DNA from: Axinella damicornis
Taxonomy: Eukaryota > Porifera > Demospongiae > Axinellida > Axinellidae
Length of the DNA: 64,000 nt
Direction: 5' to 3'
NCBI GenBank assembly: GCA_963931865.1
Contig: OZ007517.1
Span: forward strand, 1,206,268-1,270,267
The notes under the pieces: generated by a model
Database searches by the model: none
What the model saw: only the letters and a program-made list of their open reading frames with translations
Told to the model about the DNA's origin: nothing
Program-made: the position numbers and the translations under genes
Shown here: positions 12,262 to 23,560 of the stretch, piece after piece
Numbering within the stretch: position 1 is the stretch's first letter
Layout: each line of letters begins with the position of its first letter

Positions 12262-12371
12262 TTTATAGGAGTGCTATAGTGGAGAAGAACAAGGGAAATT
12301 GATCGTAACTGACAAGCGTCAGTAAACTATTGACTGATCACTCTGCTGGTGTCAGAATCAGCTTGGCCTAC

Positions 12372-12704
12372 CTGTGAGAGACAGTGTGGAGCTGCTCACA
12401 GCTGCTGTTCCATCACTAGCTTGACACAGATAGGTACCATCATCATCAGCTAGCCCAAAGTTATCAACCACGAGTGATGAGGTAGTAGACAGCAAAGTAT
12501 TGTCACTGCTCCTGATGCGAATGTGTGGAGGGTCATTGACGAGAGTCACTCCATCCTTGGTCCAGGTGATACTGGGGGTTGCAGTTGTTGAGTCAGCAGT
12601 GCAGTACAGCCAGATCACAGACCCCTCCACAATTCTGTGGACCCTGCCACGGTTTAGGAAGAGGATATCCGGGAGGGTGGTGATTGTCAGCTGGCCATTC
12701 ACAG
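12372..12704 (-). CDS. Ig exon F2
   Basis: One hundred and eleven codons, phase 1-1, with WLYCTAD, ITWTKDG and GTYLCQASD. It starts AVNGQLT. Confidence 0.88.
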
Positions 12705-12790
12705 CTGAGGATTTGGTGGATGGGAGAGGGGAGGGAGTAATTAATGCAACTTAAAAGTTATAAACTCTTTAGCATGTATCAATTAAGGGT

Positions 12791-12791
<1 letters not shown>

Positions 12792-12823
<32 letters not shown>
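12792..12823. repeat. Poly-C homopolymer
   Basis: Thirty-two consecutive C residues on the plus strand. Exact length may be unreliable in the assembly. Confidence 0.85.
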
Positions 12824-13149
12824 TTTGAGATTCAGCTAATTTAATTGTACACCATTTCACCATACAATTGATACTAATTCATTTTGCTAAAATTATTCCA
12901 CTGAAGAGATAATTATGCATAATTATGTGTTTACGTACATGAAAAATCATGCTCCAGTTAAGATGGTTTAACCCGTTTAACGGTTTCAATCGCTACAAAT
13001 TTCGGTGTGCTTCAAGCATGCAGCCCTTTTCTCACACTCCATGCACGCTTCCTAGCCCCCAGTGCCCTTACAAACTTGTCTACAGATCGATGCAACAAAC
13101 TGCACAATCGTGTATTTCAAATCAGAGGCTTAGCTATAACCTTCAGTAG

Positions 13150-13338
13150 AAGGAGTTTGGGGAAGGGAGGAGGGGAAGGGAGGGGAGGGAGGGGAGGGGA
13201 GGGAGAGGGGTGGAGGGGGAAGGGGAGGGGGAGGGGGAGGGGGAATGTGTGGGGAGGGGGAGGCAGAGGGGGAAGGGGAGGGAGGGGTGGGGAGGGAGAG
13301 GAGGAGGGGGAGGGGAGGGAGAGAGGAGGGGAGAGGGA
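13150..13338. repeat. Purine-rich (GGGGA)n tract
   Basis: Nearly pure G/A for about 190 bases, homologous to 5083-5215. It gives a long pyrimidine tract upstream of exon F2 on the transcribed strand. Confidence 0.8.
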
Positions 13339-13812
13339 TGTTGAATCACATAGCAGCTGGCTAGCCACAATCACTACTTCTGGAGAGCCACATCTACGTA
13401 CAAGTACTGAGGATTGAGGAACAAAAATAACTGTCTGCAGAGTTAAACACTAGACTTTAATGTGGATGTGTTAAACATGGAAATGCATGCACCCCTTATT
13501 ATGTATACCAAGGGCTCCCCCAAAAATTATTATCACATAAGCTTTCTCTTATTGATCCAGTGTAAAACTACACGTAGCAGTGATAATTTATGTAGCTGTA
13601 GCATTTGTGACTCTTGTATTGTGACTCTTGACAGTCTAGCCCTAGTGGCACCACATGTATGATTATTGTATCCAAGTGACTTAGGAATGGCATTGTGTCC
13701 TTATGTATATATGTAACTGCATTTCATACTGTGATAGAGTCTTTGCTGCAAACCTATTCACTCTTGGTAGCATAGCCATGAATACATTGTCAACATGCAA
13801 TAAGACACTTAC

Positions 13813-14145
13813 AGTAGTTCACTGTGAGCATAAATTGCTGCAGATCTTGCACTGGACTGCCAAACACTGTGTTTGAAGCAACGCAGGTATAGTATCCTGC
13901 ATCAGTCCTGCCCACTGATGGTATTGTGAGAGTAGAGGTCGTATCAAGAAAGCCGTCGTTACTCTCCACTGTCATTGACTGTATACTGAGTCCAGGATCT
14001 GAGTCCATGAGTTGAGTAGTGCTCTGGTACCACCACATGATGTCCACAGCTGGGAATCCTCTGGCAGTACATGTGAGGCTCACCGAGTCTGCTCCATCTA
14101 CTAACATGGCAGTAGGTTCCTGAGGGGATAAGATCTCAGCTGGGG
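13813..14145 (-). CDS. Ig exon G2
   Basis: One hundred and eleven codons, phase 1-1, with LTCTARGFP, IMWWYQST and GYYTCVASN. Confidence 0.88.
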
Positions 14146-14289
14146 CTGTGGAGCAAAGAGCATTACACCTCCTGATGCCAACTTAGAAGAATTTAAGCCA
14201 CAGTGATGCATGATGGTCCCAAATATCTATTCATTCCTAGGCTACTTTTCTATTCTTTCACATGTTGCATGTATAGCTAACTTGCTCAC

Positions 14290-14586
14290 CGTTCACAGTA
14301 ATGGTAAACGTTGATGTGTCCTGTCCAGCTGGGTTCTCCACCACGACCTCAAAAGTACCATTGTCCATGGATGACTGGATGGAGCCACGAACCAGGGTGG
14401 ATGTGGTAGGCGGAGCTGCAAAGCTGCCGTGTGTGATGATTGTGTTGCTCATTAGCACCTGTCCATCTTCCATCCACGTGATGCTAGTCAGCGGCAAGTT
14501 GAATCCCGTGATCTCCACCATTAGAGTCAGAGGACTACCGACTGTAATATTGACTGCAGCTTGGTCGGGTGAGGTTACAGGTATGG
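14290..14586 (-). CDS. Ig-like exon H2 (cysteine-less)
   Basis: Ninety-nine codons, phase 1-1. It has a three-codon in-frame deletion relative to H1 after VLMSNT. There is no Cys; DNGTFEVVVENPAG is conserved. Confidence 0.82.
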
Positions 14587-14917
14587 CTACAGGCATAGAG
14601 ATGCACACAATGACTACTGCACAATGTGTAAGTGACCTTTTGCTACAACCACAAACATAAAGCATGGTCATTGCTATAATTCTGCTGTTAGAGGCTTATA
14701 GTGTACAACTTTGGTAGCTACAATATACATCATGGCCGGCTGTCTCCAACACCACTACTATACATGCCAAATGTCACTGTTACTGTATTCTACACCAGAA
14801 GCCTCATCCTCTGGCACGGTATGTGATTAAAACCCATGCACTTGGGACACTACAACGCAGGCCTCCGGGCCTCAGGTTTAATAAATCACATAGATATCTA
14901 TTTTTTAATGGACTTAC

Positions 14918-15184
14918 TAGCTTCGATGATGTCTATATAGGCTGTATCGACACGTAGGTCGTTGGTGGCAATGCAGATATAGACCCCATACTGGTCCACT
15001 CGTGTGATACTGAGAGTGAAATTGCCACTTGTAGGGTCAGAGTTCAGGCGAGTGGTTTCTCCCCCCATCAGTACCCAGGCGTAAGTAATGGGAGGGTCCC
15101 CAGTGGCCATACACATCAGGTCAACAGACTGGCTCAAGACCACTGGAGACACCGAATCTGGTTGTATCATTATCCGACTGGGCT
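14918..15184 (-). CDS. Ig exon A3
   Basis: Eighty-nine codons, phase 1-1, one codon shorter than A1 at the EPSR start. LMCMATGDP, YAWVLMG and YICIATND are conserved. Confidence 0.87.
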
Positions 15185-15744
15185 CTGTGGGTGCAGTGAG
15201 AAATACCTCTCTCATGCATGATTATCAATTTGCTATTACAATTTATGCATACGTTCATCAGATGACTGTGAGCCAAAAGACAAAACTGAGCTGGGAACCT
15301 TCCAGCTGCTATAGCCTTGTGGTCATTGAACCAGCCTGCATGTGGTCATCAGCCCACAGACATTGGCAAGCACTCATCAGCTGACCTCCTCAGCCACCAT
15401 ACCAATGTGTGCCATCAGATATTAATGTCCACATGCACAGTCATGGAGTCCTGACTTGCTATCCACATGATGCGAAGTAAACCAATGGAACCCCAAGATG
15501 ATTATGAACCAAAAAAGCGTGGGTGGTGTGAGGACATGTTGTCACAGAAACAATAAATTTAGACATGCTAAGTTAAATCTGTACAGTCCTTGGAAACGTA
15601 CTAATCAGAGGGACCTATACTGAATGAATAGCATCCTATTAGCTAATGAATAGTGTCCTATTAATTTAATAGTGCAATCTACTGATTGCCTGAGCATCTG
15701 CTATTCAGTGTGAGGGTTAATTAAAGGTCAATACCAACACTCAC

Positions 15745-16011
15745 CTCCAAGCTCAATGGTGATCGTACCATTACCACTCAGTCCAGCAGAATTGGTCACC
15801 TCACAGCGGTAAGTACCAACGTTTGATTCTGTCATGATGGTAACAGTCAGCATGCTGCTAGTTTCACCGGTGAGAGTGATGGAGTTGTTGTGTACCCATC
15901 TGTAGGAGTAGCTGCCCATGGGGTTGCTTCGTGTGACAGTGCAGGTGAGGTTGGTGGAGTTTCCAACCACAACCCTCGTGAGAGACGCTGTGACCTGTAC
16001 CTCCGGTGGAA
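15745..16011 (-). CDS. Ig exon B3
   Basis: Eighty-nine codons, phase 1-1, with one extra codon (NNSITLTGE). LTCTVT, YRWVHNN and GTYRCEVTN are conserved. Confidence 0.87.
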
Positions 16012-16129
16012 CTGTATTGGAACAAGCGACACAACACATGTAACTAATGACCATTGGGACTCTACAAGATATCTATTTACTGTGTATGGTGGATGAGTAG
16101 AATACCAGAGTGGCTTTTGATATGCTTAC

Positions 16130-16477
16130 CTTGCACTTGCACATTGATAGTAGCATTGTTGGTGCTGTCTCCTTCTCTATTAGAGTTGAGGCCCACACAT
16201 GTATATTCCCCTTCGTGTGCTGGGTAGGCTGCATTCTCTATCATGAGTTGTGAAGTGATGTCACCGTTTGTGATGCTAACCATTACATTTCCTGCAGATC
16301 CAGTTATTGTGAATTGCAAATCATTAATTGTATCACTCTGTGGAAGTGGTGCCACTGAGGTCCCAAGGTACCACGTAATGGTGGGGACGGGATTGCCAGT
16401 GGAGAAGCAGGAGATACTGACAGAGTCTCCCTCAAGCACTGTGACACCACCAGTCAGATTCACGGTTACTGGTTGAC
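16130..16477 (-). CDS. Ig exon C3
   Basis: One hundred and sixteen codons, phase 1-1. The upstream signal-peptide-like extension is shortened by 15 bases but remains in frame (to 16529). Confidence 0.87.
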
Positions 16478-17338
16478 CTGCATTCAAGTCATGCACCAAC
16501 AACATGAAAGCCTGATTCAATTCACTCATACTAGCTGGAAGGTCACAGTATGCTATAGTGTGTAGTTATAGCTCATTACGAGTTAAATATCCAGTAGGTA
16601 CATATAGTGCATTTTGCACCTCAAAAGTGATCTGTGCTAACTGCTACGGTTTGCTGGGTCTGAGATTAAGATACCTAGTTACAGCTAACTAGGCTATGGA
16701 ACGTTTTAGTCTGATTAGGTCTTTAGCTATCAGTAGAAAAAATATTCCATAAATATTCACTCCTGGTAGAAGAGTGTCTCTATAATGTTTGGGCACTTAG
16801 GGTTGCACACAGAGATCTGACTACACCACCATGACTACCATCATGTGTTGACACTTTAAATCACTATGTTTGTGGACTTATGAGAGTGCTTTTCTCTTCC
16901 CATTGGTTGCCATTGCTGTTTCAACCATCATAGGCTGTATATAACATCACACACAAGTGTACTAGAAGCTATAGCTAATTGGGGGGAGCTGTAAATACAA
17001 GCTGGTGGACGCAATCAGAGTCTACTGCTGCTACCAACGAGTGTCATAGTGCAAGTGGGAGGTGTGAGGGGTGGAGGAGTGGGATAGGTAGCTTCTAGTG
17101 GAGAAGTGAGTTGGCCTATGTAACTGGAGAAAATAGCCTGACCCCCAACTCCTGATCAAACAAGCAGTGCCCAGTAGAGCACTTACCCCTGTGCGATATT
17201 TGCAGCAGTTGCTAAATGTCTGTGCACTTCCATGCATGCATGTGACACTTTGCCATTAGCAAACTGATTCCTTCAATTGGAACATGACTTCTGAAGTAAA
17301 CTACAGTATGTGGTAAATAGAGGTCTCATGGTCCTTAC
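16478..17338 (-). other. Intron D3 to C3
   Basis: About 0.86 kb of non-coding sequence homologous to the other D-C introns. No further feature was seen. Confidence 0.5.
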
Positions 17339-17650
17339 CGTATCTTGTGACAACAAATTCTACATCTGGTACTTGTGTAAATTGCCCAGATGAGGGCTGA
17401 AGGTCTGCCCGATACACTCCCAGGTCATCCGTGGTGGTGGGCTCACGAGCAAAGATTTCAAAAAAGTTTGGAAACTCACGAGGTACAACAACATAGAAGG
17501 GGGCTGATGGTGATGGACTGAACAAACTTCCATTTCTAAACCAGTTAAACCGTTCATATCCTCCTGATGCCCTTGTTTCAATGACAAGCTTCTCAGGAGG
17601 GTCAAGGACGATGACTGGTGGGGAGATCCTCTCCAGCATATTGGTGACAC
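17339..17650 (-). CDS. Ig-like exon D3 (cysteine-less)
   Basis: One hundred and four codons, phase 1-1, with one extra codon in SGQFTQVP. FNWFRNGSLF and DLGVYRADL are conserved; no Cys. Confidence 0.82.
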
Positions 17651-18285
17651 CTGTGAGAAACACAAGCGTTCAATTTTGTGTATGCATGGCTACACTTGTT
17701 ACCAGAATTTAGCTACGTACACAAGTGAATTCAAGTCCATAAATAGATCTTACTCAAATAATACATGTGTTACCTGATGGGTCGGCAAATCTCTGTTCAC
17801 AGCCTTCAATGGTGGAAATAGCTTTCTTTATCACATTATGAATTGTTCCTAGCTATGTCTGCACTCCACTGTTACTGGCAATATGCTTGAATCACTGGTG
17901 GCAACTGGCGGTACAGTATTAGCTCTAAAATATAGTCCAAGAACACATGCTGCATATATATGATCTGGATACCACGTACCGCCTTTACTCAATTTATGAG
18001 ATCACATGCATGGGCAAAATGGCAATTGAGGCAGGTGCCATTTTCTCATACCAGTTGTGCAGTGCAAGAATACTGCTAGACTCTCAGTCATTTCTTTCTG
18101 TCAACTAACTCATCCGTGTCAGGAGGCTCATGCACTCCTGTCCGTGTGTAGCTTTGGTATAGTGACAACACTAGCTATAGAGTGGTGAACAAATTCTTCT
18201 GAATATCCAAAGCTTTTCTTTGCAGTGGTATAATGACAGGTCGCAGAAAAAATTGTTCTGAGAGCACTGTCACCATGCTACCAAC
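17651..18285 (-). other. Intron E3 to D3
   Basis: About 0.6 kb, shorter than in cassettes 1 and 2. Nothing recognisable. Confidence 0.5.
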
Positions 18286-18675
18286 CTGTGTCCAGTCTGA
18301 GAGGTGTGGTAGTGATCATTTCAGTATCACTGTCCACGTCAGTGAAGATACACTGGTACACACCGACATCACAGGAACCAAAGTTGGAGATTTGAAGGTC
18401 ACTGACCCTTCGCTGACCACTCAAGGTCGTGCTCTCAGTGATGGTAATCCTACCATCACCAACCAACTGCTCTCCATTCCTAACCCACACCACTGAGGGA
18501 GGACTGAAACTCCCTGAGCCTGTATCTCCTTCATGACCACCAACACACCGCAACAATGGGGGACCTGCTGTAGAACCAAGTGTTACCACTGTCCGGTTGT
18601 CACGTGGAAAGAAATCGTTTTCACTTGTAACAGGATCTGTCACAACCCTCAAGGTGTTAGTACTTGAGCCAAAAG
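18286..18675 (-). CDS. Ig exon E3
   Basis: One hundred and thirty codons, phase 1-1, with LLRCVGGHEG, VVWVRNGEQ and GVYQCIFTD. Confidence 0.88.
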
Positions 18676-18934
18676 CTGCAGGGAAGGAAAGATCATGTGT
18701 GTGTGCAGTGGCAGGTATAACTGTGATATTGACAGTCATGCCAATAAGATTAGTGTCTATGTAAGCAAACCCCACCCACGTTTAATGGCAACGGTGTATG
18801 GAACATGACCTCCATTTATGGTTCATCTTATGTGCATGTGCATCAATATACTGACATGTGTTATATCCACTGAAAGGAGACAGTAAACTACTGACGCTAA
18901 TCACTCTGCTGGTATCAGAATCGGCTTGGCCTAC

Positions 18935-19267
18935 CTGTGAGAGACAGTGTGGAGCTGCTCACAACTGCTGTTCCATCACTAGCTTGACACAGATAGGTAC
19001 CATCATCAGTTAGCCCAAAGTTATCAACAACAAGTGATGAGGTAGCAGACAGCAAAGTGTCGTTACTGCTCCTGATGCGAATGTGTGGAGGGTTGTTGAC
19101 AAGAATCACTCCATCCTTGGTCCAGGTGATACTGGGGGTTGCAGTTGTAAATGAGTCAGCAGTGCAGTACAGCCAGATCACAGACCCCTCCACAATGCTG
19201 TGGACACCACCACTGTTTTGGAAGAGGACATCCGGGAGCGTGGTGACTGTCAGCTGGCCATTCACAG
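18935..19267 (-). CDS. Ig exon F3, most 5' Ig exon seen in gene 0
   Basis: One hundred and eleven codons, phase 1-1. WLYCTAD, ITWTKDG and GTYLCQASD are conserved. Homology with gene 1 extends about 80 bases upstream and then breaks, as expected if F is the first Ig of the mature receptor. Confidence 0.86.
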
Positions 19268-21650
19268 CTGAGGATTTGGTGGGTGGGAGAGGGGAGTGGA
19301 TTATCATGGCACACAGCTGGCCAGCCACAATGTCATTGACTTACAACTGATTTAGTGAACATCACTACCAGGTAGTGATATCTGTGGCAATTGGTGGTGA
19401 TGGTCACTTCGTTCTGCCACCGTAAGATACCACAACCAGGTGGTGGTGATGTTCACTAGTCAACTTTTACAGTGCACGATTGTACAGTTTGTTCAGTGTT
19501 GCATCTGATATTCTGCATGCATATGAGATAATGACTCCCATGGCTTCACTGCATGTGTGCATGGACTATGGGAAATGAAGCATGTAGGTGAAGTAGCTTA
19601 AGTTACCTCCTACAAACTCATGGTTGAGCACTTGCCACATTTTAAAAAAATTCCACAAATTATCAACTACATGCAGGCTCTTAATCTTACCCATGCATCT
19701 CAACAACACAGGGACACGGTGAGAACCCAGCACCACACACATGCAGGTTACAAATCAGCTAGCCATTCAGGTATTTGGTTGTGCTGTGACCAACTGGAGG
19801 GTGACCATGTACACAGCCAACAACAATTAATGGAGACAGTGTCGTCTGTACTGAACTTGGTTCAGTATATATCAACTCTCAACTCGTCATAAATTTGACT
19901 GAGTTATCCATGTGCATGTGATCAAAGTTGTTATCATCTTAGCTAACTACAGAATGTGAGGGTCGATGTCATCAATCAACCTAGCCTCGTTCCCAAGCGC
20001 TCGGTAATTGGGAACGAGACTTCCCATCCATTGCAGCACCTTGGTTCAGATTTGCTGCAGGCAGACAGGTGTAATATTCACTGGAGTGGATCCCTTTTCA
20101 ACTGGAGATAGGGAAAGCTTGTCTCGCACCCTGTTTTTGGCTGTCCCAATAAACGTTTTGGCCATCTCAAGCTTTCGTGAATCGTGCAGTGTAATAGTCT
20201 GCGCTGAGGCATCAGAAACTTATGACATTCAACTTTACACAGTAGCTATGGCCCTGCTCCATGTGACAAGAAACTGTGTCGCACAGAACACCAGCCTCTC
20301 TGCTTTTCGGGGGAGAGTCTAAGAACGAGACCAGCCCAGGACCTACATAAAAAACCGTCTCTGGGGATGCATGTGTTATGAAACTGAACTGATAGCTACT
20401 GCCATGGCTCTTCAGAAATGTTATTCAGCTCCATGACTTCTCCAAGTTATTGGTGACTACATCTATGGAAAATGAAACTCAAGACGTATTGTCGATCGAC
20501 TACGGCTTGCTTTTACAAACTCTAGGTAGTTGTACGTGTTGTAGCTACGTCCTCACCCGTACCCGCAAGGTAGAGAAACAGTTGAGCAATTGCGGTGGTT
20601 CTCATCGCTTCATGCAGCCAGTTTGTCATGCGAAATTCACCACTTGTTCCTCCTGTGCTAAAACACTGCGCTGCTAGTCAGAACTGCCACTCCCACAACG
20701 TTGACCTCGCGACTACACACGTACGTCATTAATGAGCCGAGCCCCACCCATCAGTGCAATTCATGGTCATTAAACTGTGCGTGTGGTCTATAGCGGGGTC
20801 AAAGTTTAACCGCGTTCCACTTGCACATTCGGCACTGGGCCTCCCTAACTTCCATTGCCCCAAAACTTCCTGCCGGACCAATAAACAATTTCCCTCCTTT
20901 CCAGGCTCTCCTCAACCCCCTACATGCAAGACTGGTTTGAGAACCTGACCACTGACTTAGCTAACCCGATAACTGGCTTGAGTGAGAGTAGCTGCTAGTT
21001 CCGGTTAATTAAGGTTAAGGTTTGCTTCCTTGCACTGGGAACGAGGCTAGGCATCATCGTCATTAACACCCAACCAACATACCCCGGCGAGGATCGCTTG
21101 CAGTATCACCACGAGCCTAGCCCACCTAGAGCCTATACTATACTCAGTCAATTTCTGGTGACAGTCATGCCATGTTCAGCGCATACAAGCTTGCCCCACT
21201 GCCTCAGAGGCTTTATATCGTTCCCAGACCATTTTTCGCACCCGCATGAATATTACTTGAACTGCAAACATCTTTCACTGCGGAGAGTCACAACCGGGGT
21301 TGCAACGGCTACCAGGAGTGCGGTTGCCCCTCGAATATACATGTAGCAAAAAAATAATACAGAATACAATATAGCTAATTATCGGCTAATATATCTAATT
21401 ATCGGCTATATAGGGTCTTACTGCATAATGAACTCTGTGGCTACAATTATTGAAGGGGACTTAACTACATGCAATAATATACTGTAGCCTCTAAATAACT
21501 ATATACATAGTTCAAGTGTCTAAGGATAAATAGAAACATAATCTTGACACTGTCCGAGCTGTGAAACAGATACACAAAAACATTCAATTGTGTGTACTAG
21601 CTATTATTAATATATTAGGCGGAGAGGGGCTAGCGGCTAGACTAGGGAAT
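19268..21650 (-). other. Putative 5' flank of gene 0
   Basis: No clear coding exon. The interval 20020-20950 is matched in the same orientation by 51230-52210 upstream of gene 1. The interval 19670-19850 is matched by the reverse complement of 50830-51005. Promoter and signal-peptide exon of gene 0 probably lie here, but no start could be fixed. A short relic with CCTCGTTCCCAAGCGC and GGGAACGAGAC lies at about 19983-20022. Confidence 0.4.
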
Positions 21651-21679
21651 GAGACCGATATTTTTTACTTACTGGGATA

Positions 21680-22475
21680 TTGACACAGTTCATGTAGCAT
21701 GTGTTAAAGTAGTGCGTCCATCAGTGCCACACTTAAGGTCCCGTGGGATGAACCCACAGTCTTGTGGGCTTGGACATGAGCCACTTGGACATGAACAGCT
21801 AGTTTCCATTCCAAGTCACTCATTACACGTGCCACCATTAAGACAATTGTCTATCTCACAGAATTCTTGGTCCACACTACAGTTTGCACCTGTGAAACCA
21901 GCAGACAATCACAAGTTATAGCAGTTCCAGATCCTTCATTACATGTCCCACCATTAAGACAAGTCTCAGGTGTGCAGAAATCTATATCATCGCTACAGTT
22001 CGCACCACTGTACCCTTCAGGACAGCTGCAACTTGTATCAGGTCCGAACCCTTCAACACATGTTCCTCCGTTCATGCATGATGTTGGTGTACAGAAAGTG
22101 TGGTTTGAGTCATCTTCATCACAGAGCAGCCCAGTAAACCCAGCAATGCATTCACAACAAATCTGTTCGCTAGTTTCTTCAAAGCATGATTCACCATTAA
22201 GACATCTGGTTGGAGTACAGAATGCAAGATCTACACTGCAGTTTGCACTAGTGAAACCATAAGCACAGTCACATAACAGCAGAGGGCCAGGTCCATCAAT
22301 ACATGTTCCACCATTAAGACAAGTGTCTTCAGTGCATAAAAGAAAATCATGATCAACGCTACAGTTTGCACCAGTGAAACCAGCAGCACAATCACAAGTT
22401 GTAACGTTAACAATTCCAAGTCCTTCATTACATGTCCCATGCACCATTAAGACAAGTCTCAGGCATACAGAAATC
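21680..22475 (-). pseudogene. EGF-repeat (plus Kazal-like) pseudogene fragment
   Basis: About five EGF-like repeats are readable, with the spaced motif CLNGGTC and the closing motif GFTGANC repeated at about 38-residue intervals, as in Notch- or fibropellin-like proteins. Decay is visible. One base is missing near 21893 (C-D-C followed by an out-of-frame continuation). A TGA replaces an expected Gly codon near 21829. Another in-frame stop follows CGTDGRTTLTHAT, which resembles part of a Kazal domain. The 5' side is cut by a MITE at 22476. It lies between receptor genes and has no counterpart in the next spacer. Confidence 0.65.
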
Positions 22476-22501
22476 CAGGGGCGGATGCAGGATTTATGAA
22501 A

Positions 22502-22537
<36 letters not shown>

Positions 22538-22794
22538 CTTCGCGCTTTGCACTGCAAGTTCCAGATGTATTTCGCTCACGAACGTAATACGTACGTACAC
22601 GGAGGGGTATACTAGATCGTGGTCTCGTTCCCAAGCCGTTCGGTTTCAGGCAACGCACGGTAAAGACGTAACGCGATGCAGTCGACTTAACCTGCTATAG
22701 CTGGCGCTCCACTCTGGAGGCAAGAAAGCCTGGGCTGAGAAGGGGGGGGGGGGGGTGCACGTGCCCCCTATGCCCCCCCCTGGATCCGCCACTG
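22476..22794. mobile_element. MITE with CAGTGGCGGATCC-type ends
   Basis: Left end CAGGGGCGGATGCAGG and right end CCTGGATCCGCCACTG are inverted. The 5-base flanks AAATC / AAATC (22471-22475 and 22795-22799) are a target-site duplication. It contains a 33-base poly-G (22502-22534). Inserted into the EGF repeat. Confidence 0.75.
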
Positions 22795-22799
22795 AAATC

Positions 22800-23253
22800 T
22801 ATAAGAAGCTTTTCGCATGACAAACTCGGCTGAAGCAATGAGAACCACCGCAATTGTGGTCTATCGCGGGGTCAAAGTTTAACCGCATTCCACATGCACA
22901 TTCAGCACTGGCCCTCCCTATAAAACTTACTGCCGGACCAACAAACAATTTCCCTCTCTTTCATGTGCCTTGTGTAATATTTTCAACTGCACTAAACTAG
23001 AATTATAGCTCCTGTCTACTAAGTGCCTTCTGTAACAGCTAGCTACATGGTATAGCTACATAATCATTACAATGTAGCTTCTGGCAACAAAACAAAATCC
23101 TGTACAGTCCGTACATGTACTAGAAGCTATACTGCTATACCAATTACTGATCACAACATGCAAAGCAAATCAACTAGCTACAAAAAAATGGTACTCATCT
23201 ATGACTATACTAGCTATAGTCTTGTGCCCAGACCCTCTTATAGTGGTTGGTGT
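22800..23253 (-). other. 3' flank of gene 1
   Basis: Contains a reverse-complement copy of 20595-20640 (22806-22850) followed by a direct copy of 20780-20905 (22857-22955). The transposon terminus TAGTCTTGTGCCCAGACCC lies at 23217-23235, close to the stop codon. No clear AATAAA in the first bases after the stop. Confidence 0.45.
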
Positions 23254-23479
23254 TCAGTGACCAGGCTGGTCATAAGGGATGGGTTCATAAGTATGATTCT
23301 CCTCCTCCTCATCTTTTTCCGGCCTTGAGGAGCTGAAGTGCACGTGTCCATAGGCGGGGTTAGTTTCTGTTGCAACGTGGTCTGCTCTTGATGGGACAAT
23401 CCTCCCATAGGCTGGATTACGTTTCACCATACTCAGATCCCTGGCTGGTAACTGGGGGAGTTCATATGTTTCATAGGGA
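23254..23479 (-). CDS. Cytoplasmic tail exon of gene 1
   Basis: Seventy-four codons plus stop, entered in phase 2 from the TM exon. The tail begins SPYETYELPQLPARD, has two NPAY motifs (NPAYGRI, NPAYGHV), then an acidic KDEEEEN stretch and HTYEPIPYDQPGH at the end. NPxY is the known docking motif for PTB-domain and clathrin-adaptor proteins. YGRI, YGHV and YEPI are YxxI/V-type sites, but they are spaced too widely for a classical ITAM. No kinase or TIR domain. Confidence 0.85.
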
Positions 23480-23560
23480 CTGCAAGGAATGAAAGTAATA
23501 TGGAAGTCGGATCACAGCAACATGACAGTTTGAACTACAGGACAGTCAATGATAAGTTAC

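Larger units (their letters stand above)
12705..13812 (-). other. Intron G2 to F2 with poly-C and purine tract
   Basis: About 1.1 kb against about 0.45 kb in cassette 1. It contains a 32-base C homopolymer (12792-12823) and the G/A tract (13150-13338). Open frames across the G/A tract are low-complexity artefacts. Confidence 0.6.
1..19267 (-). other. Gene 0: multi-Ig receptor gene, 3' end beyond left edge
   Basis: Twenty-two complete Ig exons and one partial exon run on the minus strand. In transcript order they are F3-E3-D3-C3-B3-A3-H2-G2-F2-E2-D2-C2-B2-A2-H1-G1-F1-E1-D1-C1-B1-A1 and then the first stalk Ig (1-89). Every exon is bounded by AG and GT, begins with two bases of a split codon and ends with one, so introns are phase 1. 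The eight families A-H repeat in fixed order. By comparison with gene 1 the missing 3' part should encode more Ig, FN3, transmembrane and tail exons. The signal-peptide exon was not found; it should lie above 19267. Likely product is a cell-surface adhesion or recognition receptor (inference). Confidence 0.8.

Noticed and set aside
13007..13417. Long Gly/Arg- and Pro/Ser-rich open frames on both strands
   Set aside because: They arise from the G/A simple-sequence tract and have no domain, homologue in other cassette copies or start context.
23254..23479. Receptor tyrosine kinase assignment
   Set aside because: No kinase motifs follow the TM helix and a clear stop ends the 74-residue tail in both genes.
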